From Mitosporidium daphniae (Eukaryota; Microsporidia), in contig NW_013546178.1 in assembly GCF_000760515.2 (NCBI RefSeq), positions 30,647-94,646 on the forward strand: a stretch of DNA of 64,000 nt, given 5' to 3'. Under the pieces are notes generated by a model that was not told the origin of the DNA, made no database searches, and saw nothing but the letters and a program-made list of their open reading frames with translations. Below are positions 52,007 through 62,472 of this stretch, one piece after another (position 1 is the stretch's first letter; each line of letters opens with the position of its first letter). The translations under genes were made by a program, and so were the position numbers.

Positions 52007-53808
52007 TCATGATATTCTTTTATAAAACAAAATGTAGGCATCTGTCGAGTATGCCTTTGAGGCGTCAATTTTGTAAACTGTAGAGTCACTGCAATAGTAC
52101 CAAAAGGGACCAGACGCAGTGTTCATTCGCACGTGGGCAACATAATGTCCAGACTCCATGGTGGACCCAATGTGGATAACAAGTGCATATAGCTCATATA
52201 AAACCTTGGTGTTTGGCAGCATTTCACCGTTGAAAAACGGCGACATGTCCAGTTGCGGAGGGACAATAACCCTTTCCGCGCTTTTGGCAAAGCGTCCTCG
52301 AGAAACGGACGAAAAGCGTTTCAAGTGAAGAACAAGGACTTCCGGGAAGATCTCAATGCGATACCACTTTTCTGCCTTTCTAAAAGTTGGTAGCTTTTTA
52401 GTGCACGAGGAGCTGGGCGCTGCATTAAAGCTTCCATTGCTGCTTCCGAGTTTCGGGGGTTTGAGCAAGTCGCACGAATCGGTCTGCGAAGAAATAGAAA
52501 TACTTGAAAGGCTATCTGAAAGTGAGCCAAGATAGGATTCTGCTGCAGCCTCGCCATCCTCGGATTGGCGCGGCAAACTTTGTGCGCCATCTTCCTTTTC
52601 TTCGCTGCTGCCCGTCAAATGGCTATCGGTGCTGCTATTGCTGGCCTTCGGAATCGACTCACCCTTTGCCAATCGAGAGCAATGCTCGCAGTCATATAAA
52701 TAGTTGTCGTTCAGGTGATCCACTTCAAAATATTTCTCCAATAACGCAACAAGAGAAACTCCAGACGAGAAGCTCGGGAAAAGAGGTGTTTTTTTTGGTG
52801 AAGGAACCAGATCAAGACTTATGTCCAAAAAAGGCTCCTTTACTGTCGAAATCTAGGCAGCGTTTATAAATACGAAGGCATTACATTGTTGCAATGGTGG
52901 CAGCGAATCGTGGACGCCGTCAAGCCAGCAAACACGCGGTTCACAATTGTTGGCGAAATGGCGGCAGCACTTTTTTCCGCCTCTCCGCGCTTCGGAGTGT
53001 GCTCAATTAAAACATAGGGGCTCTCCACGGGTTGGGCACATCGGTCTTCCCGCTGCTCGGATTTTTTTTTCAAAATAATTTTCTCCTCTTCGTCGCCAAG
53101 AAACCCCAAAAAAAGGCGCAGAAATTCGTGTGCATCTTGCTGCCGTAGCCGTCTATATACAGGCCATTTGAACGCAATCGAGTAAAACAATGCCTTGGGG
53201 CACGCCGTTGGGCAAGTTAGAGCGCTTGAGCTTCGCGTCAGAAAAGTTCTAGGCGAATACGAAAACGATTGGCTTTGCGTAAGCGAGGAAAGGAAAAAAT
53301 CCTTGCGAATCTCAATGGCGAATGAACGAAACGTGCTCATCAGCGCAAGCAATTGGATCGACTTTGACAAAAAGGACGAAATCTCGGTGGTTCCATTCAA
53401 CGAATTGACGCTATGCGGAAACAAGCGACTCACCGGCTCATCGTAATCCAAAAAGTTTTCCTCCAATTTCTGGAAATCCTCGCAGATGATATTTGAGGCC
53501 TCTGAAATCAGGGCCGAGGGCTCGGAATCCCGGAGTTTTGGAGATTTCTCCCCCAAACTTGAAGGGTCGTATGTGTATAGAACGGAAGGGATCCCGAGCT
53601 TCGAAATCAGGGACTCCGTGGCAAGGAGAGCCTGCAGCGTGGAGTTGAAAAAGCAGGTGTTTCCTAAATTGTACAGCCCGACCGGCTTGAACTCAACACT
53701 CGAGATGGAAGGCAAGCAGGAGGCTGGCGGTGCATCCTCATTTTTGCTTTGGGGGCTCGACCCATTGCCAACAAGCGGATTGGGGGTGATTTGTTTTTTC
53801 TTTGGCAT
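52007..53808 (-). CDS. ubiquitin-specific protease (USP family)
   Basis: Two exons (52886-53808, 52007-52853) with a 32-bp intron (52854-52885) encode 589 aa. The Cys box is GLYNLGNTCFFNSTLQALL; RLRQQDAHEFLRLFLGFL is the QQDAxEF motif; CHHCNN and YDCEHC form the zinc ribbon of the fingers; LVLHLKRFS and HIGSTMESGHYVAHV make the His box. All catalytic residues are present. It should remove ubiquitin from proteins; the arrangement resembles USP3/USP16/USP45-type enzymes but there is no ZnF-UBP domain, so the target is unknown. The start is the ATG at 53806-53808; the open frame continues 5' without an ATG. Confidence 0.88.
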
Positions 53809-54213
53809 GGCAAAGCTGATTAATTCGCCGATCTTACCAATAATGGTGAAAAGAAAAAAGTGAAAAATCGAAAAAAAAAAGCCTACCAAAGTGGAATTGA
53901 GCACTGTGGATGTGTCGATTTAAAAAGCAAAGATGCACTGGTCAAAATGCTGGAAATGCAACAATGCTTTAATTGCCCCGAATTTAATGATGCAAATGGG
54001 TTGTTGGGTATTCAAAACCGTGCAAATCCGGAAAATTTAAAATCGGCACGCTTGTCAAACTTGTTCAATTGAACGTCCGGCCCGTCGTGACGCTGTTTTC
54101 GCCCCGATTTTAATTGGACTAAACTTAAATGGTTGGCTGGATGCATCTCTGATCATGTGGTGATCGCCATTGTTGGCATTTTGTTTTTGGTGCCCAATAC
54201 CATAGACATCATC
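53809..54213. other. divergent intergenic region, no gene seen
   Basis: This 405-bp stretch separates the USP and ATG7 starts. Open frames here lack an ATG start or domain support. A GATTTTAATT string and scattered A+T runs are the only features I see. Confidence 0.4.
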
Positions 54214-56454
54214 ATGGGTTCCTTTGTACTTCCGTCCCTGCAAATTGACCCAATTTCCTTTTGGAGCTCGTTGCATCACTTGAAACTGGAGAGGTTCAAA
54301 CTGGAAGAGGGCCCCTTCCCACTTTGGGGATTTTTGGATGTCGGGAAAAGTCACGCCTTTGTGAAGCTGGACGCCAACTCCTTTCTCAACAAAGAGCAGG
54401 CCAACTTGGATGCAGACGCAAAACATTCTTCGTTTGCCATTCCAGGCCATCTTTTGGTAAGCAATACCTTCTCAAACTACAAATCGGGCTCTTGGAAAAA
54501 ATCGGCCCTCTCCTCGGTCTCAAAAATTGTAAACTTAATTTCCATTCACCTGGGCTAGGTATGGGAGCAGATGTCAATCAGCTCCATTCAGCAGGGCGAT
54601 CCATTTTACCTGCTGTCTTTTGTTCTCTTTGTATATGCCGACCTCAAGGCCTTCAACTACAAGTATTCCTATGTGTTTCCAGCCTTTTTTTCGCCCAAAA
54701 TCTTGTTAAATCATAGCCTGTCCCACTCGACAAATTTTATTTTAAATGCGCACAAAGTGCCGATCTTCTTTTGCGCCACATCCAGTTCAGACAACAAATT
54801 GGAGCAGCAGCAACCGGAACCGGATCTCTTCACCCTTCATCCTCTTTCGTACTCACATTCTTGCGAATTTGCAAAAAAATGTGCAAATTTTGACTCTTTT
54901 TTCTTTGGCATCAGAAATGATGTGTTCATTCCCTTTAAAAAACAGGCTTCAAGCTTCCTATTGAGCTGGCCTATTCGAAATTACATCATCCTTTTGTACA
55001 AGCTCTTTCGGATAAAAGAGTTTCGGATCTTACCGCTATACCAGTCCGACCTGTATGAAGTTTTCCATGAAAACGGGGCGCAAAAAATCAAGTTCCATGC
55101 GTCTGCAAATATGAACGAATGTTTTGTTCACGTGTCGTTTTCTGAATTTCCATGCACCGATTTTTCGGCCAAAAACCCGGAGGATCTGTTTGCGCTCACG
55201 GGATGGCAAACGGAGTCCAACGGCCTGGTGAAGGAGTTTGCGGTCAACTTTTCCGACTATTGCAATCCGATGGATATTTTAAAGTCTTCTCTTTCTCTAA
55301 ATTTGAACTTGATGAAATGGAGGGTGCTGCCGGACCTCAATCTTGAGCGCTTGTCTTCTCAGCGCGTATTGATTTGTGGTGCCGGTACGTTGGGATGCAA
55401 CATCGCTAGAGCGTTATTGGTATGCGTGCCTTGGCCTTCTTATATTGTGTAGGGATGGGGCGTTACCAACATCACATTTATTGACAGTGGAGTTGTCTCG
55501 TTATCGAATCCCGTGAGACAGTCCCTGTATTCATACTCCACCACTATGGGTTCTTCCAACAAGGCCGAGATGGCTGCGCAATCGCTAACCATGATCTATC
55601 CTTTGGTCAATTCCAAGGGCATTGTTATGAATATCCCCACCCTGGGTCAATGTACCGTTTCGCAGAACGAAATCCAAGAGCTTGAGGCTTTTGTGGTTGA
55701 TGCTGACGTACTATTCCTGGTCACAGATACTAGAGAAAGCCGGTGGCTGCCCTCTGTGCTAGGTCTCCATCACAACAAGGTGGGGCTGCCTTTGATAAAT
55801 AACCTCCTCTTCCTCCTAGCTGGTGATAACGGCTGCAATTGGGTTTGACTCCTTCCTTGTAATGCGAAACGGGGCCAATACACACAATACCGCGTCGAGT
55901 CCACGCGCACCTGACACCACATCGCTTGGGTGCTATTTTTGCCAGGACCCATATGCAGTGCCAGACGCAGTATATCTCCCACATATAACGCTAATTACAA
56001 GCAAATTCCAGAGCGTCCCATAGACATGGCATGCACCATTTCCCGGTCCGGCCTTTCCATGATTGCTTCTGGGATGAGCGTCGAGCTTTTTGCCGCCTGT
56101 GTGCAGTACTTTTGGGTGTCGTATTTTTTCTATAGAAAAGATCCAGCAAACGATGCCAAACATCCATTGGGATCTCCGCCCCACCAAATACGAGGAGATT
56201 TGTCATCCTTTTCCCAGCTTGTAAATTCATTCTCTGCAAGTGAAGACTGTATCTGCTGCTCACGGCAGGTATGCTGGTTGATTCTTTAACGATAGGTCCA
56301 AAATGCAATATCCGCACATCTTGAGGGTCCTGTGCGTCTTCGCCAGCTCAGCATTTGGCTGAGAACCCCAGCTCTTCTTCGGAAGCTGCTCGACAGCAAT
56401 GGCCGTGCTCCATCTCAATGCTTAAGCACACTTTCTCTGGTTGAGTTTGAATAA
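54214..56454 (+). CDS. ATG7: autophagy E1-like activating enzyme ATG7
   Basis: Six exons with introns at 54529-54558, 55420-55452, 55780-55819, 55970-56001 and 56269-56295 (27-40 bp) encode 692 aa, the family's usual size. The N-terminal domain has [19 protein letters not shown] and [17 protein letters not shown]. The adenylation domain shows [47 protein letters not shown] and [11 protein letters not shown]. The catalytic Cys is in [20 protein letters not shown] and CICC follow. ATG7 activates ATG8 and ATG12 for autophagosome growth. Every exon is a multiple of three. The start ATG is 54214; a hydrophobic in-frame stretch upstream lacks an ATG. Confidence 0.93.
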
Positions 56455-56511
56455 ATTTATGTGTTTGCAATCGCGGCTCTCCCATGGGAGCATTTGATGG
56501 GCAACTTTTAA

Positions 56512-59031
56512 TTACGCCTTCCCTGGTGTCGGTTGGAACATGTTCATGGTAAAGGCAATCCCTGCGGCGTCTTCGGCAAGAAGGGGATCCTTTCGGACGG
56601 CCTTGGAAAATGCTTTCAAAAACGACGAGCGCTCCTTGGAAAAAGTCAACGGATTTGAAGAGGGTCCTCTTGGATAATAGGTGATTCCCAAAGTTTCCAA
56701 ATCACATCGGATGTAATTCTGCAGCAGGCGATGTCTCTCCACTTGGCGACGCGTGTCAAGCGTCAGCTTACAGGGAATCCTAAATTTCAACGTAAGAATA
56801 TCCAGATTTTCCCCAATAATTGGGGTAAAGTCTGGCTCAAAGCTGCCATGAAACAGATGCCTTCCTTGTGTCTTCAGAAATTCGGTTAGCCGAGCACGAA
56901 AGGCGTAAATTTGCTCTTCCGTTGTGTCGCAGCCTAGATACAGATTCACCTGCTCCCATTGCTCGTTAGAGCGTTTCCAATTGGTGATGTTCTTGCGAAG
57001 AAGCACCGGGTTGGGCATGTATATCTCGACTCCTGTGGAGTCTCGCATGGCAGTTTTCAAAACATCCACGCGGGAAATCACATAGCGCTTTGGATCGCCC
57101 TCAACGGTAACCTCGTCGCCAATATCAAAGGGATGGCACACAAAAAGGAACATCAACGAGTCAAAGGCGCTTTTTGCCCAATCGCCAATGACCACATTTA
57201 AGGCCAAGATGAAGGAAAGTGTAAGGGTCAAAATAGAAGAGACATTGGCACCCCAGATTACCCCGTAGATTAAAAGAAGGATTAGAGAAGTGGAAATGTT
57301 TAGTACCATATCCAGGGCTCTCAAAGCTTCTGCAGAGGAAGAAACCGAGCGTACCAAATTGCGATAATCCTTATGAACCTGCACAAAGACTTGCTTGAGC
57401 TCCGAACGCGTTACATTTCCATCGAGGTTCAAATCAAACACAGAATAGATCTCCGAAGCGGCCTCCTTGGACGCAAAAAGACGGAAAAAGTCACCCTGGT
57501 GAAGAGGGGGCACAAGCAGGTCCTTGCTGTAATACCCAGAAGGAAGAAAAGACTCTCCTTCAGGCTTGTGGGCAGCATTATCACAATTTAGGTCAATGGA
57601 GGGGTTCTTTCCACATGTCAAGACGTCAAAGATGAACGCCCCTCGCTTTTTACATTCTGGAATTGGAAGCCCCACATCGGATGAAGATGTCTCCTTTGCT
57701 ATCATGAGGGAAAAATCAGGTCCAAAGATTCCGACGTTCTTTTTGAAGGTGGAAAAGTTGACCCAGTCTTTTTCTGTCAATAGGCGCAAGTCTGAAGCGT
57801 TTGAGGCAAAGTTTGTTCCCTCAATTGAGCTGCTGGTGACGCCAAAAAGATTCCTGAGGGCCCGGACAAGTCCTTCTGCCTGGATTACAGGAGTCGTCAT
57901 GGGCCGTGTCTGCTGGTGATGAGAGGACGATGCATTTAGAGGGAGCAAGTTATCTTCATCGTCGTCCCTGTTCAAAGAATAGTACTCTTCATCGACATCG
58001 TCATCAAGATCATCTTGGGTCAGATTGCAAAGCTCTTCTTCTTCATTTTCGCCATCCTCCGCATCTGATTCTTCATTGAAAGAGTTCATGGAAGAATAGA
58101 TGGCCGAGCGAGGTCTTTTTGGCTGCATATTGGCTGGCGTATAGAGCAGCCCCTTTTTGGCACCCTCAAATCTGCACACCGAAAATAGGAGATGTGTCAC
58201 AAAGAGATGGTACCGATTGAGTAAAATTCTATCTCGATATACCTGGTCCTGATAAAGGATGGATGCCAGCATTACCAGAATCTTTGATACTGTGACTCCA
58301 ATAAGCGTTACCAACGCACATTTGATGGCCTTTTTTGCAATAGAAAAGGCATAAACACAAGAGGAATCTTTTTCTCCGCCACTTCCGTCGCCTTTTCCGC
58401 CTCCATTCTGATCGTCTTTTCCGCCTTCTTCTTCTGCGTATGCATTCAAAAAATGGGGATCTTTGAAAGAAAAGGAAGAAAGTTTGAATTGTTCCATAAA
58501 AGAGGAGAGAATGGGGTCGGTTATGGCATTTCTATTGGAAGCTTTAGTATAAGAATTTTCACTGATGGTATCTCTGCATTGTTGCGGAGTATAAATGTCC
58601 AAAAGAATAAGGGCAGCAATAAAATAGAAGCTCATAATTATTTTGGTTCTAGATCTTCTCAATACGCGAACAACATAGAAATGTCTCCTTGGTGTCACTT
58701 GAACACTGATATCCTGCAGTATTCGTACACAAAAAGAGATCAAGAGCAACACCAAAACATTACTTGCAATTAAGATGGTCCAGTCGTAAAGCGATAAAAA
58801 GTACCATGTGGGGCCTTCCCCTCCTCCCTCAAATATGTATTTGTACGCCAGATATGGCAATGAAATAAAAATGGGAAACAAGAACAGATATAAGAGGTGC
58901 TTTTTTAAATAGCCGGAAAAGTTTGATGTTCTACTATTAACCAAAAGAGCATCGTCATCATCATCGTCTTCGTCTTCCAGTTGTGATGAAGTTCTCCCGG
59001 TAAACCGGACCTTTTTTTCTCTCGGGCTCAT
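56512..59031 (-). CDS. EF-hand MscS-type mechanosensitive channel (Msy1/2-like)
   Basis: A single-exon gene of 839 aa. An acidic N terminus (EDEDDDDDD) precedes about five to six membrane spans. An EF-hand at residues ~525-545 (DLNLDGNVTRSEL) sits just before the last spans. The MscS pore and beta domain follow: LTLTLSFILALNVVIGDWA, FVCHPFDIGDEVTVEGDP and MPNPVLLRKNITNWKRS. This order matches the fission-yeast ER channels Msy1 and Msy2, which control calcium and volume under hypo-osmotic shock. Two acidic linkers and a His/Gln patch lie in the middle. ATG at 59029-59031. Confidence 0.88.
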   Translation of the reverse strand: MSPREKKVRFTGRTSSQLEDEDDDDDDALLVNSRTSNFSGYLKKHLLYLFLFPIFISLPYLAYKYIFEGGGEGPTWYFLSLYDWTILIASNVLVLLLISFCVRILQDISVQVTPRRHFYVVRVLRRSRTKIIMSFYFIAALILLDIYTPQQCRDTISENSYTKASNRNAITDPILSSFMEQFKLSSFSFKDPHFLNAYAEEEGGKDDQNGGGKGDGSGGEKDSSCVYAFSIAKKAIKCALVTLIGVTVSKILVMLASILYQDQVYRDRILLNRYHLFVTHLLFSVCRFEGAKKGLLYTPANMQPKRPRSAIYSSMNSFNEESDAEDGENEEEELCNLTQDDLDDDVDEEYYSLNRDDDEDNLLPLNASSSHHQQTRPMTTPVIQAEGLVRALRNLFGVTSSSIEGTNFASNASDLRLLTEKDWVNFSTFKKNVGIFGPDFSLMIAKETSSSDVGLPIPECKKRGAFIFDVLTCGKNPSIDLNCDNAAHKPEGESFLPSGYYSKDLLVPPLHQGDFFRLFASKEAASEIYSVFDLNLDGNVTRSELKQVFVQVHKDYRNLVRSVSSSAEALRALDMVLNISTSLILLLIYGVIWGANVSSILTLTLSFILALNVVIGDWAKSAFDSLMFLFVCHPFDIGDEVTVEGDPKRYVISRVDVLKTAMRDSTGVEIYMPNPVLLRKNITNWKRSNEQWEQVNLYLGCDTTEEQIYAFRARLTEFLKTQGRHLFHGSFEPDFTPIIGENLDILTLKFRIPCKLTLDTRRQVERHRLLQNYIRCDLETLGITYYPRGPSSNPLTFSKERSSFLKAFSKAVRKDPLLAEDAAGIAFTMNMFQPTPGKA

Positions 59032-59768
59032 TGTGCGGTGATGGGCCGCAAATGCATAGATTTAAAGAGCTAAGGGTTCTTCCCATAGGTGAATTGTGAA
59101 GTTCTGCTTTAAAATTCGGCAAATAGGCACTTTCCGTTCTTTGTGTGATGGTTTCAGACAAAATTTAAAAATCCACATTTTTAAAAGAGACTCCAAGTGA
59201 AGTACGTTGTGAATTGTACTTAACCCTAATTCAAAAAGTGCACACTCCATTGCATAAAAGGCCTGGAACGCCGCAAATGGCACGAAACCCCTGAAATGCG
59301 GGAACGGCACATGTCCGTGCGGTCATACATACGCGCATGCATTGCCAAAAGAATGGCATGCAATTGGATGCTTGCAAACACCCTCATTTCACAGTTGAAT
59401 TAATTTGAAATTTTCGGGTCAAATCAAATTAACGCGTTTGCTCACATGATGTACAATTGCTCGTGTGTGCTAAGCAAACAAGTAAAATCAGCACGCATTA
59501 AGAATTTGGCTCCACAATATCCGTTCACAAAGCGGCCTTTATGTATGCAAGACCAGAGCTATTGCAGCATCCTGGGCGTCCCATGTTTGAATTGGGGTTG
59601 AGACACCTGGTGAGCTTCAACCACTCACTGGTGCAATCGACGGGTTTAGGGTTAGAGAGCCAACAATAGCGCCTAAATCGAACCGAGAGCGCCACAGCTA
59701 ATCTGAAAGACACCCGTCTATGATAGCTTGGAATTTCCAAATTCATTAAAAAATCGGGTACGGCTTTC
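59032..59768. other. longest gap in the window; no protein gene seen
   Basis: This 737-bp stretch has no frame with a plausible start or domain; the longest (59525-59785, minus) begins with TTG and has no recognisable content. It holds two telomere-like strings (TTAACCCTAATT near 59220 and TTTAGGGTTAGAG near 59645) and several short palindromes (GCATGC). A non-coding RNA is possible but I cannot identify one. Confidence 0.4.
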
Positions 59769-60528
59769 CTAGCTTTTTTTGGCAAGGTTTGGACAGTCCG
59801 TTATAACGGCGTTAAATCCGGCTGTTCTTGCCATTTCAATGTCTGCCGTTGAGTTCAACACCCATACAAATATCAATTTGTGGGCTTGATGGACACGATC
59901 AATAACCTGAGATGGAGCTTTTTTGACGGCATCCCAATCGATGGAAAAAATGTCAATCAGGTCAGAGGCCAATGCTTCTTCTGGAATAGCCAATGAAGAG
60001 GTCGATTTTGGGGGCCAATGCTCGTGAATCAGCATGATTTGATGGCGGTTAGCAAATAACTCCTTCGCCTTGAAGAGGAACTCTTGGTTCCACACCCCTA
60101 GTATTAGCCTTTCGGGAGTAAAATCATGTATCGATAGGATCGCTTGTAATTTATCAAGAATCGCAATAGGATTGTCCTCCTTGATGTCTAAAACAACCGT
60201 ACATCGGTCATAGGGTGGCTGCAGGAGAGAATTCAACAGGTCCTTCAGCAAAGGGATGCATTGGCTTTCGTTTTTTGTTCTCAAATGGTCAATGTAGCCG
60301 TGATATGGAAGATCACTAACCACGCCTGTTCCATTTGTTGTTCTATCAACCCTACAATAAAGGAAAACAAACCAACGTAGTATCGTGCATCAAAATGATC
60401 TCGTCATCAGATGTGATTCGCAAATCGGTCTCAATCCCCATAGCTCCCGCGTCTATAGCTTTAAGGTGCGATAGAATAGTATTTTCGGGATACAAATGGC
60501 AGAAGCCCCGATGCCCAAATATAAGCAT
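59769..60528 (-). CDS. glycerophosphodiester phosphodiesterase
   Basis: Two exons (60377-60528, 59769-60351) with a 25-bp intron (60352-60376) encode 244 aa. The catalytic core reads FGHRGFCHLYPENTILSH, GAMGIETDLRIT and ILMHDTTVDRTTNGTG, with the two His and the metal-binding Glu/Asp of the GDPD fold; the last block is created by splicing. The end has FVWVLNSTADIEMARTAGFN and AVITDCPN. The enzyme hydrolyses glycerophosphodiesters to glycerol 3-phosphate and an alcohol. It lacks SPX or ankyrin domains, so it is the short cytosolic type. Start ATG at 60526-60528. Confidence 0.92.
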
Positions 60529-60556
60529 CTCGTGAATTTAAAATTTTATTCTTCAA
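60529..60556. promoter_or_regulatory. 28-bp bidirectional promoter
   Basis: Only 28 bp separate the start codons of the divergent GDPD and ABC transporter genes. The interval contains AATTTAAAATTTTATT, a near-palindromic A+T string that recurs upstream of other starts in this window. Any promoter for both genes must lie here or inside the coding regions. Confidence 0.65.
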
Positions 60557-62388
60557 ATGGACAAACGTCCATTTTTCTCGTGTGCGAGGCTCAAGTTTCT
60601 GCCGTCGTTGGGCAAAATTTTCAGGGCATCATCAAATCCCTCTACATTTGCCAAGGGCAAGTTGTCGTCCTACTTCTCGCTTCTCCTTCCCGAATCGCGC
60701 CTGCTGGCATGTAAGAAGGTATATTTTCCCTGTTAGTTGGATCACTATTAATGGTCGGTTCAACGTCCATTTCCATGTACGTCCCTCATGGGATTGGGCA
60801 AGTTTTGGATTCCATTTCTGATCAAAGCTCTTCGAGCAATGTTATTCCTCTTCTCACCACAATGTCTGCAGTTTTTGTTGCAGGAACAGGCATTAACTTT
60901 GGAAGAATTGCAATTTTCAAATGGGCCAACGAGAAAATAGTCAACAATGTTAGAAAGGCCCTTTTCGACGCATACCTCTCGAAGGAGATGTCATTTTTTG
61001 ACAAGGGCTCAACTGGAGATATCATAACGGTATCAATTCAGAGATCGCAATAATTACCTTAGAGGTTCGCTTCTGACGCTCCCATTGCAGGGAAGGCAAT
61101 CACGTCAAACCTGTCCGATGCAATTAAAAATGTAGGGCAGGGCATCGTTGGCACTGTAATGATGTATGGGATCAGTGCAAAATTGTGCGCATGTCTGATT
61201 GGAATCCTTCCGCCAATAGCAATTCTGGGAATCTTTTTTGGAAAAATTGTCAAAAAAATATCCTTCCAATCGCAAGAATCGCTTTCTGCATGCCTTTCTT
61301 TTGCAGAGGAGCGCTTTTCGAGCATCAAGACCGTAAAAATCTTTGGCCGCGAAAAGGAGGAATCTTCCGCTTTCAGCAAGAAAATCGAATCTATACTTGC
61401 CCTTGCTCGAAAGGAAAGTATTGCTGCCGGGTCAATGTACGCAATGACTGGCGCGCTGGCAAATGCGTCTTTGATATTTTTACTATCACTCTCTAGCTCT
61501 ATGATACTTGCAAATGAGATAACCATAGGCGCTCTCACTTCATTTTTGATGTATACCGCGTACGTTGGAGGCTCCGTATCTCGTAATAATCGGCCTTTCA
61601 TTAAATTACTAGGTCTTTCTAATGTTTTTTCGGAATTTCTTAAAGGATACGGTGCATTTGAACGCATAGCGCCTTTGCTGGGCCCCATTTTGAGGGAACC
61701 CCGTGCTCGCGAGCTCGAGTCGCCCATTTTACGGGGACATGTTTCATTTGAAAATGTAAAGTTTACCTATTTTGGCAAAGAGGGCGAGTATATCCTCGAT
61801 GGGTTCACTGCACCACAGCTTGCTTGTCCAGGAAAAATCACCGTCTTGGTAGGTCCAAGTGGAAAGGGGAAGTCCACGCTTATTTCTCTCTTACTGCGAT
61901 TGTATCCCGTGTCATCTGGAAAAATTATGATTGACAACACACATAATTTGGAATCGATCGACTTAAATTGGCTGAAGGAAAAAGTTGCGGTCGTGCCACA
62001 AGATCCCCAGTTGTTCCAAGAGAGCATCGCCAACAACATTGCCTATGGGAAGATAGGTGCCTCGGATCAGGAAATAATGGAAGCAGCCAAACTCGCAAAT
62101 GCTCATGGGTTCATTGAAAATCTTCNCAATCGATATGACACAGTGATAGGAGAGCGGGGATGTACCCTTTCCGGAGGCCAAAGGCAGCGAATAGCATTAA
62201 CCAGGGCTTTGATCAAAAATGCTTCTATCTTGATTTTAGATGAGCCTACTTCTGCCCTAGACACCGAGAATGAGTCTTTGATTCACAAAATGCTCCAACG
62301 GCTTGCTGCAGACGGAATTTCCATCGTCATTATTACACACAAAGAAGCCACAGCTGCAATTGCAGATTTGAAGATCGAATTAATTTAA
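60557..62388 (+). CDS. ABC half-transporter, probably mitochondrial (Mdl1/ABCB10-like)
   Basis: Three exons with introns at 60711-60736 (26 bp) and 61030-61062 (33 bp) encode 590 aa. A basic, acid-poor N terminus ([19 protein letters not shown]) resembles a mitochondrial presequence. Five to six spans are followed by one nucleotide-binding domain: GPSGKGKST (Walker A), [16 protein letters not shown] (Q loop), [15 protein letters not shown] (signature), [12 protein letters not shown] (Walker B) and THK (H loop). The order and spans fit the ABCB10/Mdl1 group of inner-membrane exporters. The protein ends ~16 residues after the H loop, earlier than most relatives. One base (62126) is ambiguous. 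Confidence 0.85.
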
Positions 62389-62472
62389 ATTTAAATTTAA
62401 AGAATAAAATTGAAATTTTACGTAAATCTAAAATGGTGCAAGTTTGATTTTTGTGATTCAGAAATTTTTATT

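Noticed and set aside
51874-52089. Minus-strand frame coding for SDGGG repeats
   Set aside because: It is the 15-bp microsatellite between two convergent gene ends read as protein; no ATG start and no domain.
53860-54072. Plus-strand 70-aa frame with CxC and CNCPE-like strings between USP and ATG7
   Set aside because: Starts at GTG, no internal ATG giving a credible protein, lies in a divergent promoter.
59525-59785. Minus-strand 86-aa frame with some cysteines
   Set aside because: Starts at TTG, overlaps the GDPD end and shows no family signal.
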